Positions 54,559 through 63,973 of a stretch of DNA of 64,000 nucleotides are shown here, in pieces. Each line of letters begins with the position of its first letter. Positions within the stretch are counted from its first letter, which is position 1. The stretch is taken from assembly GCF_900108365.1 (NCBI RefSeq), contig NZ_FNWQ01000009.1, forward strand, positions 31,410 to 95,409. The letters are read 5' to 3'. The notes beneath the pieces are model-generated. The model saw only the letters and a program-made list of their open reading frames with translations. It did not search any database and was not told the DNA's origin. A program made the position numbers and the translations under genes. The stretch comes from Chryseobacterium culicis (GTDB lineage: Bacteria > Bacteroidota > Bacteroidia > Flavobacteriales > Weeksellaceae).

Positions 54559-55182
54559 TTACCGGTTAACAGTTTCAACATCTTTGTTCTCAATGACATT
54601 GAATTTTTCAATCGTAAACCCCTGAGGGTTGCTGTCTGATCTGACAGAATTGACCAGTTGACAGTTCGTAACAAGATTTCGGATCGTTAAATTACTTGAG
54701 CGGATAATGAATTGCTTCCCATACGTCTTTACAGCATAGGGGTAGTTGTTAAAATCTGCTACTACACTGTCAATTTCAATTCGCTGTTGAATATTTCCGC
54801 TGATAATCCTGTTATAATATCCTTTCTCAGAGAGATCCTTATAGTAATTGAATGCAGATTGATCGGCCATATTAAAAGCTCTTTTCACATTGCTTTCAAT
54901 AGCATTTTTATCCGGAGCCACAGTAAAGAAGAGTTCGTGAAAACGCCTTACATGTTCTCTCGCTTCTACGGGTCTGTTGATAGACATATCCTGGGATAAG
55001 GCTACCATCAATGATTTGCCATTGTCAAGGACATATATCTTTTGTCTTTGTTCTTCTGCAAAACTGTAAGACTTGTATACAACAATGCCGACAACTCCAA
55101 AACAGAGGATGGCAAAAACAAAAGTGAACAATCTGATTTGCTTAAAACTATTTTCAATATTTCTTAAGGTTTTAAATTCCAT
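54559..55182 (-). CDS. traK: Conjugative transposon protein TraK
   Basis: The 207 residues start with a helix and one membrane segment (about 16-35, LFTFVFAILCFGVVGIVVY), followed by a periplasmic NTF2-like domain typical of VirB8-like TraK, with REHVRRFHELFFTVAPD and QSAFNYYKDLSEKGYYN. Length is normal. It lies ten bases upstream of traL. Confidence 0.92.
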   Translation of the reverse strand: MEFKTLRNIENSFKQIRLFTFVFAILCFGVVGIVVYKSYSFAEEQRQKIYVLDNGKSLMVALSQDMSINRPVEAREHVRRFHELFFTVAPDKNAIESNVKRAFNMADQSAFNYYKDLSEKGYYNRIISGNIQQRIEIDSVVADFNNYPYAVKTYGKQFIIRSSNLTIRNLVTNCQLVNSVRSDSNPQGFTIEKFNVIENKDVETVNR

Positions 55183-55197
55183 TTTTTTGTTTTTTGA

Positions 55198-56190
55198 TTA
55201 TTTAAGGAGTTGTCCTGATATATTACCTGCTGCTGCACCCGCAGTAGCACCCGCAACATTTCCTGACTTTTGTGCCATCTGCGTAACATTACGCATAAAG
55301 TTTCCCGCTCCGCCCGCCTGAATGATCCAGCCTGTAACGGTAGGCACAGTGAAATAGCCAATGATTCCAATGATCATATAGATAATGTACACCGTATTGG
55401 AAGTATCAGGAATAAAGTTGGGATCTGCCAGCATTTCGATGTCCCTTTCGATAATGAGGGATTGAATCTTTGCCAGGATAGCACTGAACATATCAGCAAC
55501 CGGAAGCCATAAATATACACTGATGTATCTGGTCAGCCATTGGGTAAGTGTTGATTGGAAGCCATCCCAAACCGATATGGCAAATGCGATGGGACCAAGA
55601 ATCGAAAGTACAATGAGAAAGAAAGTTCTGATTGTATCGATAACCAAAGCCGCTGCCTGAAAGACTATTTCCAGAAACTCTCTGAAACCATCCCGAATAT
55701 CTTTCTTAATGGCAAACATTTCCCTTTCAATATACATTCCTGACATCGTCACCAGATCGGAAGGTGACCATCCCAGTTCTTCCAATTTTTTGTCAAATTC
55801 TTCATCAGAAATGAGATAAGCCATTTCAGGATTTCGAAGCATAGCTTCTCTTTCCAGTAGATCTTTTTTCTGCTGGAGCTCATTAAGGTCTAATACCTGA
55901 CCCTCCAGCATCGAGTGGCTTCCTTGAACGACCGGACTTAATACTCCGTTGATACTGCCCAAAACAATTGTTGAAAAGAACATAATACAGATTCCGATGG
56001 CAAACGGTCTCAGCATAGGAAAGAGATCGATAGGTTCGGCACGGCTTAATGCCTGCCAAACCTTTAAGGCCACATAAAATAATGCTCCCAATCCAGCAAC
56101 ACCTTTTGCAACTGCTGCCATGTCAGCACACATCGGCATCATCTCTTCATACACGGAACGAAGCACCTCATGTAAATTAGTAGGTTCCAT
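55198..56190 (-). CDS. traJ: Conjugative transposon protein TraJ
   Basis: The ATG at 56190 (MEPTNLHEVLRSVYEEMMP) is the family start and avoids overlap with traI. The 330 residues have several membrane segments (VAGLGALFYVALKVW, FAIGICIMFFSTIVL, IRTFFLIVLSILGPIAFAIS, IIYMIIGIIGYFTVP) and the WLPVADMFSAILAKIQ motif. TraJ is the VirB6-like inner-membrane channel protein. It ends in an Ala/Gly-rich tail. Confidence 0.92.
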   Translation of the reverse strand: MEPTNLHEVLRSVYEEMMPMCADMAAVAKGVAGLGALFYVALKVWQALSRAEPIDLFPMLRPFAIGICIMFFSTIVLGSINGVLSPVVQGSHSMLEGQVLDLNELQQKKDLLEREAMLRNPEMAYLISDEEFDKKLEELGWSPSDLVTMSGMYIEREMFAIKKDIRDGFREFLEIVFQAAALVIDTIRTFFLIVLSILGPIAFAISVWDGFQSTLTQWLTRYISVYLWLPVADMFSAILAKIQSLIIERDIEMLADPNFIPDTSNTVYIIYMIIGIIGYFTVPTVTGWIIQAGGAGNFMRNVTQMAQKSGNVAGATAGAAAGNISGQLLK

Positions 56191-56191
56191 C

Positions 56192-56824
56192 TTACCAGTA
56201 TTTTTGATTAACGGTACCATACAGGTTGAGAACTCTTTGCGTATTGTTCTGCTTTTTGGCTCTCAGATAACTCACAGAGATATTCTTATTGGTGTAATAT
56301 CTTACCAGATTGTGATAATCTTTCACCTCTTTATATACTCTGTCAATGATTTCCATTCTTTCCTTATCATTCAATGATAGATTGGTAGAAGTGACAATCT
56401 GTTTTAGTTCTTTAAGCAGTTCAGTGCTTTCGTTCAATAGTGTTGAATAACCATTGGCTATTGCTGTTAATTCCTGTGCATTGAAATTGGGATCATTCAG
56501 CATCTTTCCGAAATTATTGACATACATTTCTGAAACGTCACCCACCAATAAAACAGTCTGCTGAACTTTGCGGGCATCTTTCACCAGATTATTAACTGCT
56601 TTTAATTTGTCATAATATTCCTTACCCTGTTCATACACCTTTTTAACTTCATTGAAATTCTTAACTACATTCGAAACGGTCGATGAGGTCTGTACGATTT
56701 CATTAGCAGAGTTGAGTATTCCTGAAGCCAGATTAGCCGGGTCCGTAACCACAAATTGTGCTTTTGCAAATGATGTTATAGCTAATACAATAGCCATAAC
56801 GCTTGTAATGATTAGATTTTTCAT
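56192..56824 (-). CDS. traI: TraI-like protein (DUF4141)
   Basis: A signal peptide (residues 1-22, ending in KAQ) leads into a largely helical DUF4141 domain: FVVTDPANLASGILNSANEIVQ, then VKNFNEVKKVYEQGKEYYDKL, and a QNNTQRVLNLYG tail, all typical of the VirB5-like protein called TraI in CTnDOT (not a relaxase). The 210-residue length is typical. It lies between traG and traJ. Confidence 0.88.
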   Translation of the reverse strand: MKNLIITSVMAIVLAITSFAKAQFVVTDPANLASGILNSANEIVQTSSTVSNVVKNFNEVKKVYEQGKEYYDKLKAVNNLVKDARKVQQTVLLVGDVSEMYVNNFGKMLNDPNFNAQELTAIANGYSTLLNESTELLKELKQIVTSTNLSLNDKERMEIIDRVYKEVKDYHNLVRYYTNKNISVSYLRAKKQNNTQRVLNLYGTVNQKYW

Positions 56825-56845
56825 TGTTGTAAAATTTTAAATGAT

Positions 56846-59356
56846 TTAAGTTTCTTTTGTATTCGATTTGATTCTCCTAAGGGAAATCCTCTTGATGGCA
56901 TGTTCTACATTGCCATCAAGTTCAGAAGCCAGCTGCATAACTTCCATTTTCTCCGTTTCTTCTGTGGTATAAGCCAGATATTCTTCTGTGGAAACTTCCG
57001 TAGCATATACTGCAGAGTGTGTTCCTCCCAATCCAATCCATACCTCCTTATAATGCCTTTTCGGATCATTATTCATATTGATGGAAAGAACCTGCGCTTT
57101 TTCTTTGTCTGTAAGACCCAGCATTGCCTGAATGTCATCAAACTTGTTCATGTATTTTCGCTGATCCAAAAGGATCTTACAGTCTGAATTGTTGATGATG
57201 CTTTCCTTAACGATAGGAGACTGAATGATATCGTCAACCTCCTGTGTTACGACGATGGCTTCTCCAAAGAATTTTCTTACAGTTTTGAAGAGATATTTAA
57301 TGTATTCTGCCATTCCTTCTTTGGCAATTGCCTTCCAGGCTTCTTCGATCAGGATCAGTTTTCTGATTCCCTTTAGTCTTCGCATTTTGTTAATGAAAAC
57401 TTCCATGATGATAATAGTTACAATGGGAAACAAGATTTTATGATCTTTGATCGCATCAATTTCAAAAACGATAAATCGCTTAGAAAGAAGATCTAATTGC
57501 TTTTCTGAATTCAGTAAATAATCATATTCTCCGCCTTTGTAATACGGTTCCAAAACATTGAGAAAATTAGCAATGTCAAAATCCTTTTCCCTGACCTTTT
57601 TCTGCTCCAGCACTTTCTGATAATCTTCTTTGACATATTCGTAGAATCCATTAAAAGAGGGATGCTGATCATGGTTTTTGATCTTCTCGATATAACCGCT
57701 AACTGCATTGGATAATGCCACTTCTTCGGAGCGGGTAGGGGGGTCGTCATCTCTTTTCCATAGCGTAAGAATGAGTGTTTTGATGCTTTCCCGTTTTTCT
57801 ATATCAAAAACTCCATCATCAGTATAGAATGGATTGAAGGCTATTGGATTATCTTCTGTATAGGTAAAATACACACCATCTTCACCCTTTGTTTTCCCTT
57901 TGATCAGTTCACATAACCCTTGATAAGAATTTCCGGTATCGACTAACAAAACATGAGCTCCCTGTTCATAATACTGTCTTACCATATGGTTGGTAAAGAA
58001 AGACTTTCCACTTCCCGAAGGTCCTAAAATGAACTTATTTCGATTGGTGATGATTCCCTGCTTCATCGGAAGATCTGAAATATCCAGGTGAATAGGTTTT
58101 CCCGTCAGCCTATCAGCCATTTTGATCCCAAACGGAGAGGGTGAATTCTGATAATTGGTTTCCTCAGTGAAAAAACACAATGCAGGTTCAATAAACGTAT
58201 AGAAGCTTTCCTCACTCGGAAAATCCCCGGCATTTCCGGGAATACCCGCCCAGTATAATGTGGCAGTATCTGATGTATTATGCCGCGGCTTACATTCCAT
58301 AAGTGCCAAAGCACTTCCTGTGTCATTCTTAAGTTGTTTCAATTCATGGGGATTGTCAGACCACGACATCACATTAAAATGAGCACGGATGGATTGTAAT
58401 CCAAAAGAATGAGCTTCGTTGAGGTACTTCTCAATCCATTCCTTATTGATCTGATTGGCTCTGCTATACCTTGCCAGTGAATGCATATTTCTGGCGGATT
58501 TTTCAAACTTGTTCAGATTGTCATCACTGTTATCAATAAACAAATACTGATTGTAGATATGATTACAATTGAGTAAAAGTCCTACGGGAGAAGCAAATGA
58601 AAGCAGGCAGTCGCTTCTGTCAGTGCTTAACTTTTCGTATCTGCTGTGCGAAGAAACTGTACTCGGAAGATCATCCGTATCCGAAAGAATGTGCATGCTG
58701 ATGCGGTTGTTACCAATACGCATTTCTTCTGCTCCTAAGTTCAGATCCTGAAGAGAAGGGTTGATTTCTCTAGACAAGGTCAGATATTGTTCAAGAAGAC
58801 CTGATTGTTTTTCAGTTCCTGTAATTTCATCGGTGGTCATCTTTTCTAAGAAAATAGATCCGCTGTCGTTCATGATTCTTTCAAACTGATCAACCGCTTC
58901 CATAAATCGACTCATCACTTCCTTATCCCTGATTTCTTTTGGAATCAAGACTCCTTTGCAAAGTGTTGAGAAATTACTCTGCATCCTCATTCTTTCCTTC
59001 GTAGTCTTCGTAATAAAGAGGTAGCAGTAATGATTAAGAAAAGGTCTTTCATTAAAGTGTCTCTCAAAAGACTTTGATAAAAAGCTTTGATCGTCATTGG
59101 ATAAATCAGGGCGGTAATTCTCTTTGATAAACCAGTCCTGTTTATGAACAATACTGTAATCAGGTAAAGTCTTTATGGCTTTGAACCAAGCCGAATGGAT
59201 CGCTTCATACTCAGCTGATGCAGCAGTAAATAATTCGGGAAGCCTTACCTTGAAACAAACCGTAACATCAGCATCTTTTGAAATAATGCAATTCTCTTCG
59301 ACAGCCAGCAGTGGAAATCTGCTTTCCAACGTTGCCACTTTGGATTGATTTCTCAT
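56846..59356 (-). CDS. traG: TraG family conjugation ATPase (VirB4-like)
   Basis: The 836 residues form the main ATPase of the transfer channel. An N-terminal membrane-associated domain is followed by the Walker A motif GPSGSGKSF (about residue 445) and Walker B in LILIEEAWKAIA (about 690), then a QEVDDIIQSPIVKESIINN segment. Order and length match TraG of Bacteroidota elements. It starts one base after traF. Confidence 0.95.
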   Translation of the reverse strand: MRNQSKVATLESRFPLLAVEENCIISKDADVTVCFKVRLPELFTAASAEYEAIHSAWFKAIKTLPDYSIVHKQDWFIKENYRPDLSNDDQSFLSKSFERHFNERPFLNHYCYLFITKTTKERMRMQSNFSTLCKGVLIPKEIRDKEVMSRFMEAVDQFERIMNDSGSIFLEKMTTDEITGTEKQSGLLEQYLTLSREINPSLQDLNLGAEEMRIGNNRISMHILSDTDDLPSTVSSHSRYEKLSTDRSDCLLSFASPVGLLLNCNHIYNQYLFIDNSDDNLNKFEKSARNMHSLARYSRANQINKEWIEKYLNEAHSFGLQSIRAHFNVMSWSDNPHELKQLKNDTGSALALMECKPRHNTSDTATLYWAGIPGNAGDFPSEESFYTFIEPALCFFTEETNYQNSPSPFGIKMADRLTGKPIHLDISDLPMKQGIITNRNKFILGPSGSGKSFFTNHMVRQYYEQGAHVLLVDTGNSYQGLCELIKGKTKGEDGVYFTYTEDNPIAFNPFYTDDGVFDIEKRESIKTLILTLWKRDDDPPTRSEEVALSNAVSGYIEKIKNHDQHPSFNGFYEYVKEDYQKVLEQKKVREKDFDIANFLNVLEPYYKGGEYDYLLNSEKQLDLLSKRFIVFEIDAIKDHKILFPIVTIIIMEVFINKMRRLKGIRKLILIEEAWKAIAKEGMAEYIKYLFKTVRKFFGEAIVVTQEVDDIIQSPIVKESIINNSDCKILLDQRKYMNKFDDIQAMLGLTDKEKAQVLSINMNNDPKRHYKEVWIGLGGTHSAVYATEVSTEEYLAYTTEETEKMEVMQLASELDGNVEHAIKRISLRRIKSNTKET

Positions 59357-59357
59357 G

Positions 59358-59690
59358 CTACAGTTTTTTAGAGTGTACCTTGATATACCTGAAAATGGAT
59401 TTTCGGCTGATGATGTACCTTGGATGCTTCTTTTTTGCTCCCAATTTCATTAATCCATGTTCTCCATATTTTCTGTTGAGAGAAAAGGTCTTCCAAATGA
59501 GAAGACCAGCAGTAGTTCCTCCAAGAAGTAAGCAGATATAGGTATTGACACCAGCCATATACATGATCATGATAAATACGAGTATTCCCAATAATCCTCC
59601 TGCAAAAATGAACAGGTACTGTGCTTTCAATCCTTTGAACTCAACCGTTCTTCCTATTCCCTTGTTGATATGATAGGTATTCATCATCAA
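59358..59690 (-). CDS. traF: TraF-like protein (DUF4133)
   Basis: This 110-residue protein has two membrane segments (about 25-65) and the N-terminal INKGIGRTVEFKGLKAQY motif of DUF4133. It is the VirB3-like partner of TraG. Five bases separate it from traE. Confidence 0.92.
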   Translation of the reverse strand: MMMNTYHINKGIGRTVEFKGLKAQYLFIFAGGLLGILVFIMIMYMAGVNTYICLLLGGTTAGLLIWKTFSLNRKYGEHGLMKLGAKKKHPRYIISRKSIFRYIKVHSKKL

Positions 59691-59695
59691 TGATT

Positions 59696-60001
59696 TTAAA
59701 GGAAGAATGAACGTAGGATGGTAGCTGCAACTATTAAAAAGATACAGGCTCCAAACCAGCTGGCTGCGGTTTTGCTGGTATCAGGATCGCCACTGCTGAA
59801 TTTGTTGTAAACCTTAACCCCACCAATCAAGCCGACCACCGCACCAATGGCGTAGATCAGTTTCGTTGCAGGATCAAAATAGGAAGTAACCATCTGCGTA
59901 GCTTCGGTGATTCCTGCAGAACCATTTCCTTGGGCATTAATACCCAAACCAATAAGCATAAGAAATGCTGTGAACATGATTTTTTTTCTTTGTCTTTTCA
60001 T
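59696..60001 (-). CDS. traE: TraE-like protein (DUF4134)
   Basis: The 101 residues have a cleavable signal (ending in NAQ) and two membrane segments with LIYAIGAVVGLIGGVKVYNKF, a VirB2 pilin-like layout. It is the first gene of the visible tra operon. Upstream genes usual in such elements (traD, traA and mobilisation genes) are not here, because the region is occupied by the ATPase/HEPN pair. Confidence 0.92.
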   Translation of the reverse strand: MKRQRKKIMFTAFLMLIGLGINAQGNGSAGITEATQMVTSYFDPATKLIYAIGAVVGLIGGVKVYNKFSSGDPDTSKTAASWFGACIFLIVAATILRSFFL

Positions 60002-60162
60002 AATGAATAGATTTTATGATGATGAAACCCATGCTTTATGGGCTTTGGGACAAAGGTGTACGGAAGAGAGATACTTTCTTTTAAGTGGCTTTTTGATGAA
60101 TTGTATGGAACAAAGTGACTTATCTAACAAAAAAAAATGATATTTTAGCTTAAACTAATTAC

Positions 60163-60188
60163 GTACAGTTAAGATTTTTCGATTGTAC
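60163..60188. promoter_or_regulatory. Small dyad upstream of the ATPase/HEPN pair
   Basis: GTACA (60163-60167) and TGTAC (60184-60188) form a dyad 32 bases before the start of the next gene. It could be an operator. The arms are short, so chance is possible. Confidence 0.35.
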
Positions 60189-60219
60189 ACAACCATTAAA
60201 AACTTAATACGAGAATTAT

Positions 60220-62763
60220 ATGATCAAATCTATTGAAGACGGTCGTAAAGAAGATGGCAATAGATCTATTGCTGACAAAATAATAAAAAGACTTCATGAT
60301 CTAGAAAAAACAGTTCAGAACAACCACGGTAGGTGGGCTTGGGAGTTATTACAAAATGCTAAAGATAGTGTTGCGGATAGTGAAAGGCAAGTATCAGTTA
60401 ATATTGAGTTTTGTGAAGATTGGATTGAGTTTTCGCACAATGGTAATCATTTTACAGAACAAGATATACGAGGCCTTATAAATCAAATTTCATCAAAAGA
60501 GGTTAATGAAGGAGAAATAAGCATAAAGACCGGTAGATTTGGTACTGGTTTTTTGACTACTCATCTATTATCAAAAGAAGTATTTATTAAGGGAATTGTA
60601 GAAACGGAAGCTAAGGAGTTCTATCGATTTGGATTTCCTTTAAATCGTAGTGGTAAGACAACGGCATTGCTGATTCCTCAAATTGAAACTGCATGGACAG
60701 AATTTCATGATTCCACAGAAGATAATCAAGTCAGTGACTATAACGAAGAAGAATTTAATACTTCATTTATATACACCTTAAATAAAGAACAAAGAAGTAT
60801 AGCTGAAATAGGAGTCAAGGAGTTTACTGAATTAATTCCTTATGTTTTAGCATTTATTCCTAAAATTTATTCGGTTAGAATTATTGATAATGTTAAGAAT
60901 TCCGATATCGAGTTTATCAATACAGAAAAAGTTATAGAAGGATTTAAAAAAATTAAAAAAATTGAAAATGAGAATTCTAAGATAGTAAGAGTTTTATATG
61001 CTACTGATGGTGAGGTTTCCATTGCTGCAAGGGCAGTGAAAAAAGAGGATGGTTCTCTAAAATTTTTAAGTTTAGAGAATGTTCCTAAAATTTTTTGTGA
61101 TTTTCCTCTTATTGGGACTGAAAATTTTCATTTTCCTGTTGTTGTCAATAGTTTCTTTTTTAGTCCCCAGACAGAAAGAGATGGTATATGGCTAACAAAT
61201 GGTGCAAATGATCCTGAAGTCAATGAGAATAAAGAGTTGATTATAAGAGCAGTGAACCTTTATAAAGAACTTATGAACAGGGTTGAAAATGAGAATTATA
61301 ATCAAATTTATAATATAGTTAACACTGCTATACCAGAGACTGATGAAAGATATTTTGATTCTAGTTGGTATAAAACATTTATCCAGAAACCTTTAAGAAC
61401 ATTCCTGTTCACCAAATCAATTGTTGATTTAGAAGATGGTATTAAAGGTAAGTTAAATGAGACATGGTTTCCCACAAATTCCTATAATAAAGCTATAAAA
61501 GAAAAGCTTTGGAAATATACTTTCGATTTGTTTCCAACTGCTGTTTGTAGAAAAGAAGATCTGGATTATTGGTTAAAAGTTATATGGGAAGATATACAAA
61601 GAATCACTTATACGGTTCTTGTTGATGATATTTCAAATTCTACATCAATTAAGGAACTATCTAGAAGTTTGGATTATGATGAACCAACAACATTTACCTG
61701 GCTTAATGAGGTAGGTGAGTTTTTAATGAGTGAAGAATCAAACCTATCATTGTTCCAAAAAAAAGCTTTGATTCCAAATGTTAATAAAAAGTTTGTTCTT
61801 AAATCAAACCTTTTTTTGGATGAAATAGATGATGAGGATCTTATCCTTATTCTAAAATTATTGGGAGTGGATTGGAATAATATTTTATTACATAATAGTA
61901 TTACTTTTGGGGAGTATAATACTAAAACTAAAGAAGACATTGCCAGGAAGATTGTTGAGCAGTTAAAAGATACCAATAATAGTAATCCTGACTTTATAGA
62001 AGCGATAACTATACTATCCGAATGGTTTGATAATAATCCTAAAGAAGGTCGTGAATTATTTGGAGAGATTTATAAAAAACGGGCCGAGCTTTTTATGAAT
62101 ACTATCGAAGATAAAGAAAGTCTTTATAAAGTTATGCGAAGTAGTACGGATTTGTCCCAATTATCAAAGGTTGTGGAAGCAATGGAAGAAGATCCTAAAA
62201 TTTTTAATAATCTGGATAATACAAAGGAAATCTTTGCATTGTTAAAAAGATATAGTGTAGAAGATATGGAGCAACTTAGAAGTTTATTAGAAAATAAGTC
62301 AGTGAAAAAGTCTTTGTTACCTATAACTGAAGATATTATTACAAGTATGGGAATTACAAATGTAGATGAATGGGAAAAGGCTATGGAAGATCGGGATCTT
62401 TCAGCAATGTATTCCCATAAATCAACCCCTTCTCGAGAAATGTTTATGTATGCTCAAAGCTTAATAAAGAAAGCAAAAGAAAATATTATAGAGTATTTAA
62501 AAACTTTAGAAGATTATAATCTCGATAACTTGGATGATTCCACAGCAACAACAATTTTGGCAGGTATAATTAAAGATGGTAAAGAAATATCAATTGTTGC
62601 AAGACCTGCATATAATGGGGAAGTTATTATTTACTACGGCTCAGAAAGAAATACTTTGGATTATAGTCCATCAGAATTATGGGTTGATGATGGAATACTT
62701 CAAAGGAAAATAAGTTTAGGACACATACTTAAAAAAGCTAAAATTGTAAAGTTTCCAGTATGA
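60220..62763 (+). CDS. Sacsin-like GHKL ATPase, putative defence protein
   Basis: The N-terminal 200 residues form a GHKL (Hsp90-type) ATP-binding domain as in sacsin-like proteins: E42, N46 and D49 in WELLQNAKDS (N box), HNG at 73-75, and TGRFGTGF (104-111, G2 box). The remaining 640 residues are mostly helical, with no DUF3883 or nuclease motif that I recognise. Its stop overlaps the next start (ATGA). Large sacsin-like ATPases with variable partners are frequent in bacterial defence islands. Function is inferred from this and from the HEPN partner. No defence named system fits this pair as far as I know. Confidence 0.75.
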   Translation: MIKSIEDGRKEDGNRSIADKIIKRLHDLEKTVQNNHGRWAWELLQNAKDSVADSERQVSVNIEFCEDWIEFSHNGNHFTEQDIRGLINQISSKEVNEGEISIKTGRFGTGFLTTHLLSKEVFIKGIVETEAKEFYRFGFPLNRSGKTTALLIPQIETAWTEFHDSTEDNQVSDYNEEEFNTSFIYTLNKEQRSIAEIGVKEFTELIPYVLAFIPKIYSVRIIDNVKNSDIEFINTEKVIEGFKKIKKIENENSKIVRVLYATDGEVSIAARAVKKEDGSLKFLSLENVPKIFCDFPLIGTENFHFPVVVNSFFFSPQTERDGIWLTNGANDPEVNENKELIIRAVNLYKELMNRVENENYNQIYNIVNTAIPETDERYFDSSWYKTFIQKPLRTFLFTKSIVDLEDGIKGKLNETWFPTNSYNKAIKEKLWKYTFDLFPTAVCRKEDLDYWLKVIWEDIQRITYTVLVDDISNSTSIKELSRSLDYDEPTTFTWLNEVGEFLMSEESNLSLFQKKALIPNVNKKFVLKSNLFLDEIDDEDLILILKLLGVDWNNILLHNSITFGEYNTKTKEDIARKIVEQLKDTNNSNPDFIEAITILSEWFDNNPKEGRELFGEIYKKRAELFMNTIEDKESLYKVMRSSTDLSQLSKVVEAMEEDPKIFNNLDNTKEIFALLKRYSVEDMEQLRSLLENKSVKKSLLPITEDIITSMGITNVDEWEKAMEDRDLSAMYSHKSTPSREMFMYAQSLIKKAKENIIEYLKTLEDYNLDNLDDSTATTILAGIIKDGKEISIVARPAYNGEVIIYYGSERNTLDYSPSELWVDDGILQRKISLGHILKKAKIVKFPV

Positions 62764-63836
62764 TAAATGTTAACGAAATATCTAAAATTATTGGTAATCC
62801 TGAAAATCAACAATTAGAATATAAAGCAGTACTGCCCCCAGCGAGAAGTCTCGCACAATTGATTGCTTCATTTGCTAATACAGATGGAGGATATGTAATT
62901 TTAGGAGTACACAGTGTTAATGGAATAATAAATATAGTGGGTCTAAGTGAGGATTTTCATGCAAACCCTGTTACAAATAAAGCTTTAGACCTTTTGTCTC
63001 CCAGACCGAGAGTAGATTACCAATATATCTCTGTTAAAGGGAGTAGACTCTATGTTGTAAAGATTCAAAAATCCCTAGTTGCAGTAAGTTATGAAGGTAA
63101 AATTTTTAGCAGAGAAGCAACAAAAACGGTTCTTGTTAATCCCGATTTAAAGGAGGTAAACATAAGCCGGCTTAAAAGTCTTTCGCAAGCAATGAATGAT
63201 TTGGGTAATTACAAGAAATCTTCTACTGGTGCTAAATCTAAATTTTTAGACCATTACTCTGGAGTTTTTAACATTGTAGACGATTTAAAAAGTATTTTAT
63301 ATCCTGAATCAGAATCAATTCCTACAACAAACAAAGAAGGTAAGATTTTGATGAGAATATTGTTTTCTTCCTGTGCAGATAATTTTGAGATTTATTTGAC
63401 CGATCTTCTTTATGAAATTTATTTAGCAAATCCTTCAACCCTTAAATCAGGACAACAAGTAAGTATTAAAGAAGTTCTAGATTGCGCTGATATGGAAGAG
63501 TTTGTTCTTTACTGGGCTAAAAAAAAACTTGCAAAGTTGCAAAGAGGCAGTGTTAAAGGATTTATATCAGATAATTCCCAAATTAAAGATCTTCAGGTGC
63601 TAGATGAAAATAATCAGGACGAAATTGAAAAAATATTGCAGATCAGACATTTATATTCACATAGGAATGGTGTTGTTGATGAAAAATTTTTGCAGTTTTT
63701 TTCTGATAGTTTTGAATTGAATGACGAACATCAGTTTTCTATTAATGAAATGTTGAATGAATTATCATATTTAATGAAAATTGTTGATTTAATTGATTCT
63801 GCAGCAGTGGAAAAATACCAATTAGCTACTTTATAA
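62760..63836 (+). CDS. Schlafen/AlbA_2 domain protein with C-terminal HEPN-like motif
   Basis: The N-terminal domain (about residues 10-130) is of the AlbA_2/Schlafen type: QQLEYKAVLPPARSLAQL, SFANTDGGYVILGV and the GKIFSREATKT turn. After a linker, residues 195-320 are helical and carry R296-HLYS-H301, the R-x4-H signature of HEPN ribonucleases, in the setting IRHLYSHRNGVV. I infer an RNA or DNA-binding module joined to a toxin-like RNase. It is translationally coupled to the ATPase gene. The HEPN call is by motif only. Confidence 0.75.
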   Translation: MINVNEISKIIGNPENQQLEYKAVLPPARSLAQLIASFANTDGGYVILGVHSVNGIINIVGLSEDFHANPVTNKALDLLSPRPRVDYQYISVKGSRLYVVKIQKSLVAVSYEGKIFSREATKTVLVNPDLKEVNISRLKSLSQAMNDLGNYKKSSTGAKSKFLDHYSGVFNIVDDLKSILYPESESIPTTNKEGKILMRILFSSCADNFEIYLTDLLYEIYLANPSTLKSGQQVSIKEVLDCADMEEFVLYWAKKKLAKLQRGSVKGFISDNSQIKDLQVLDENNQDEIEKILQIRHLYSHRNGVVDEKFLQFFSDSFELNDEHQFSINEMLNELSYLMKIVDLIDSAAVEKYQLATL

Positions 63837-63973
63837 AAGAGAAATAAATTTATTAATATTAAAATCACTGAAGTTATTCTTCTGCAAAGCGGAAGAACCG
63901 TTATTTGAATTAGTCAATACTTAATCTGACAGTTACAATCAAATTGAATAACTTTAAAAACAGATTAAGTATT
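63837..63973. other. Gap with a 12-bp inverted repeat before a transposase
   Basis: ATACTTAATCTG (63917-63928) and CAGATTAAGTAT (63961-63972) are perfect inverted copies. The right arm ends one base before the ATG at 63974. This could be a transposase operator or part of the IS end. Confidence 0.6.
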
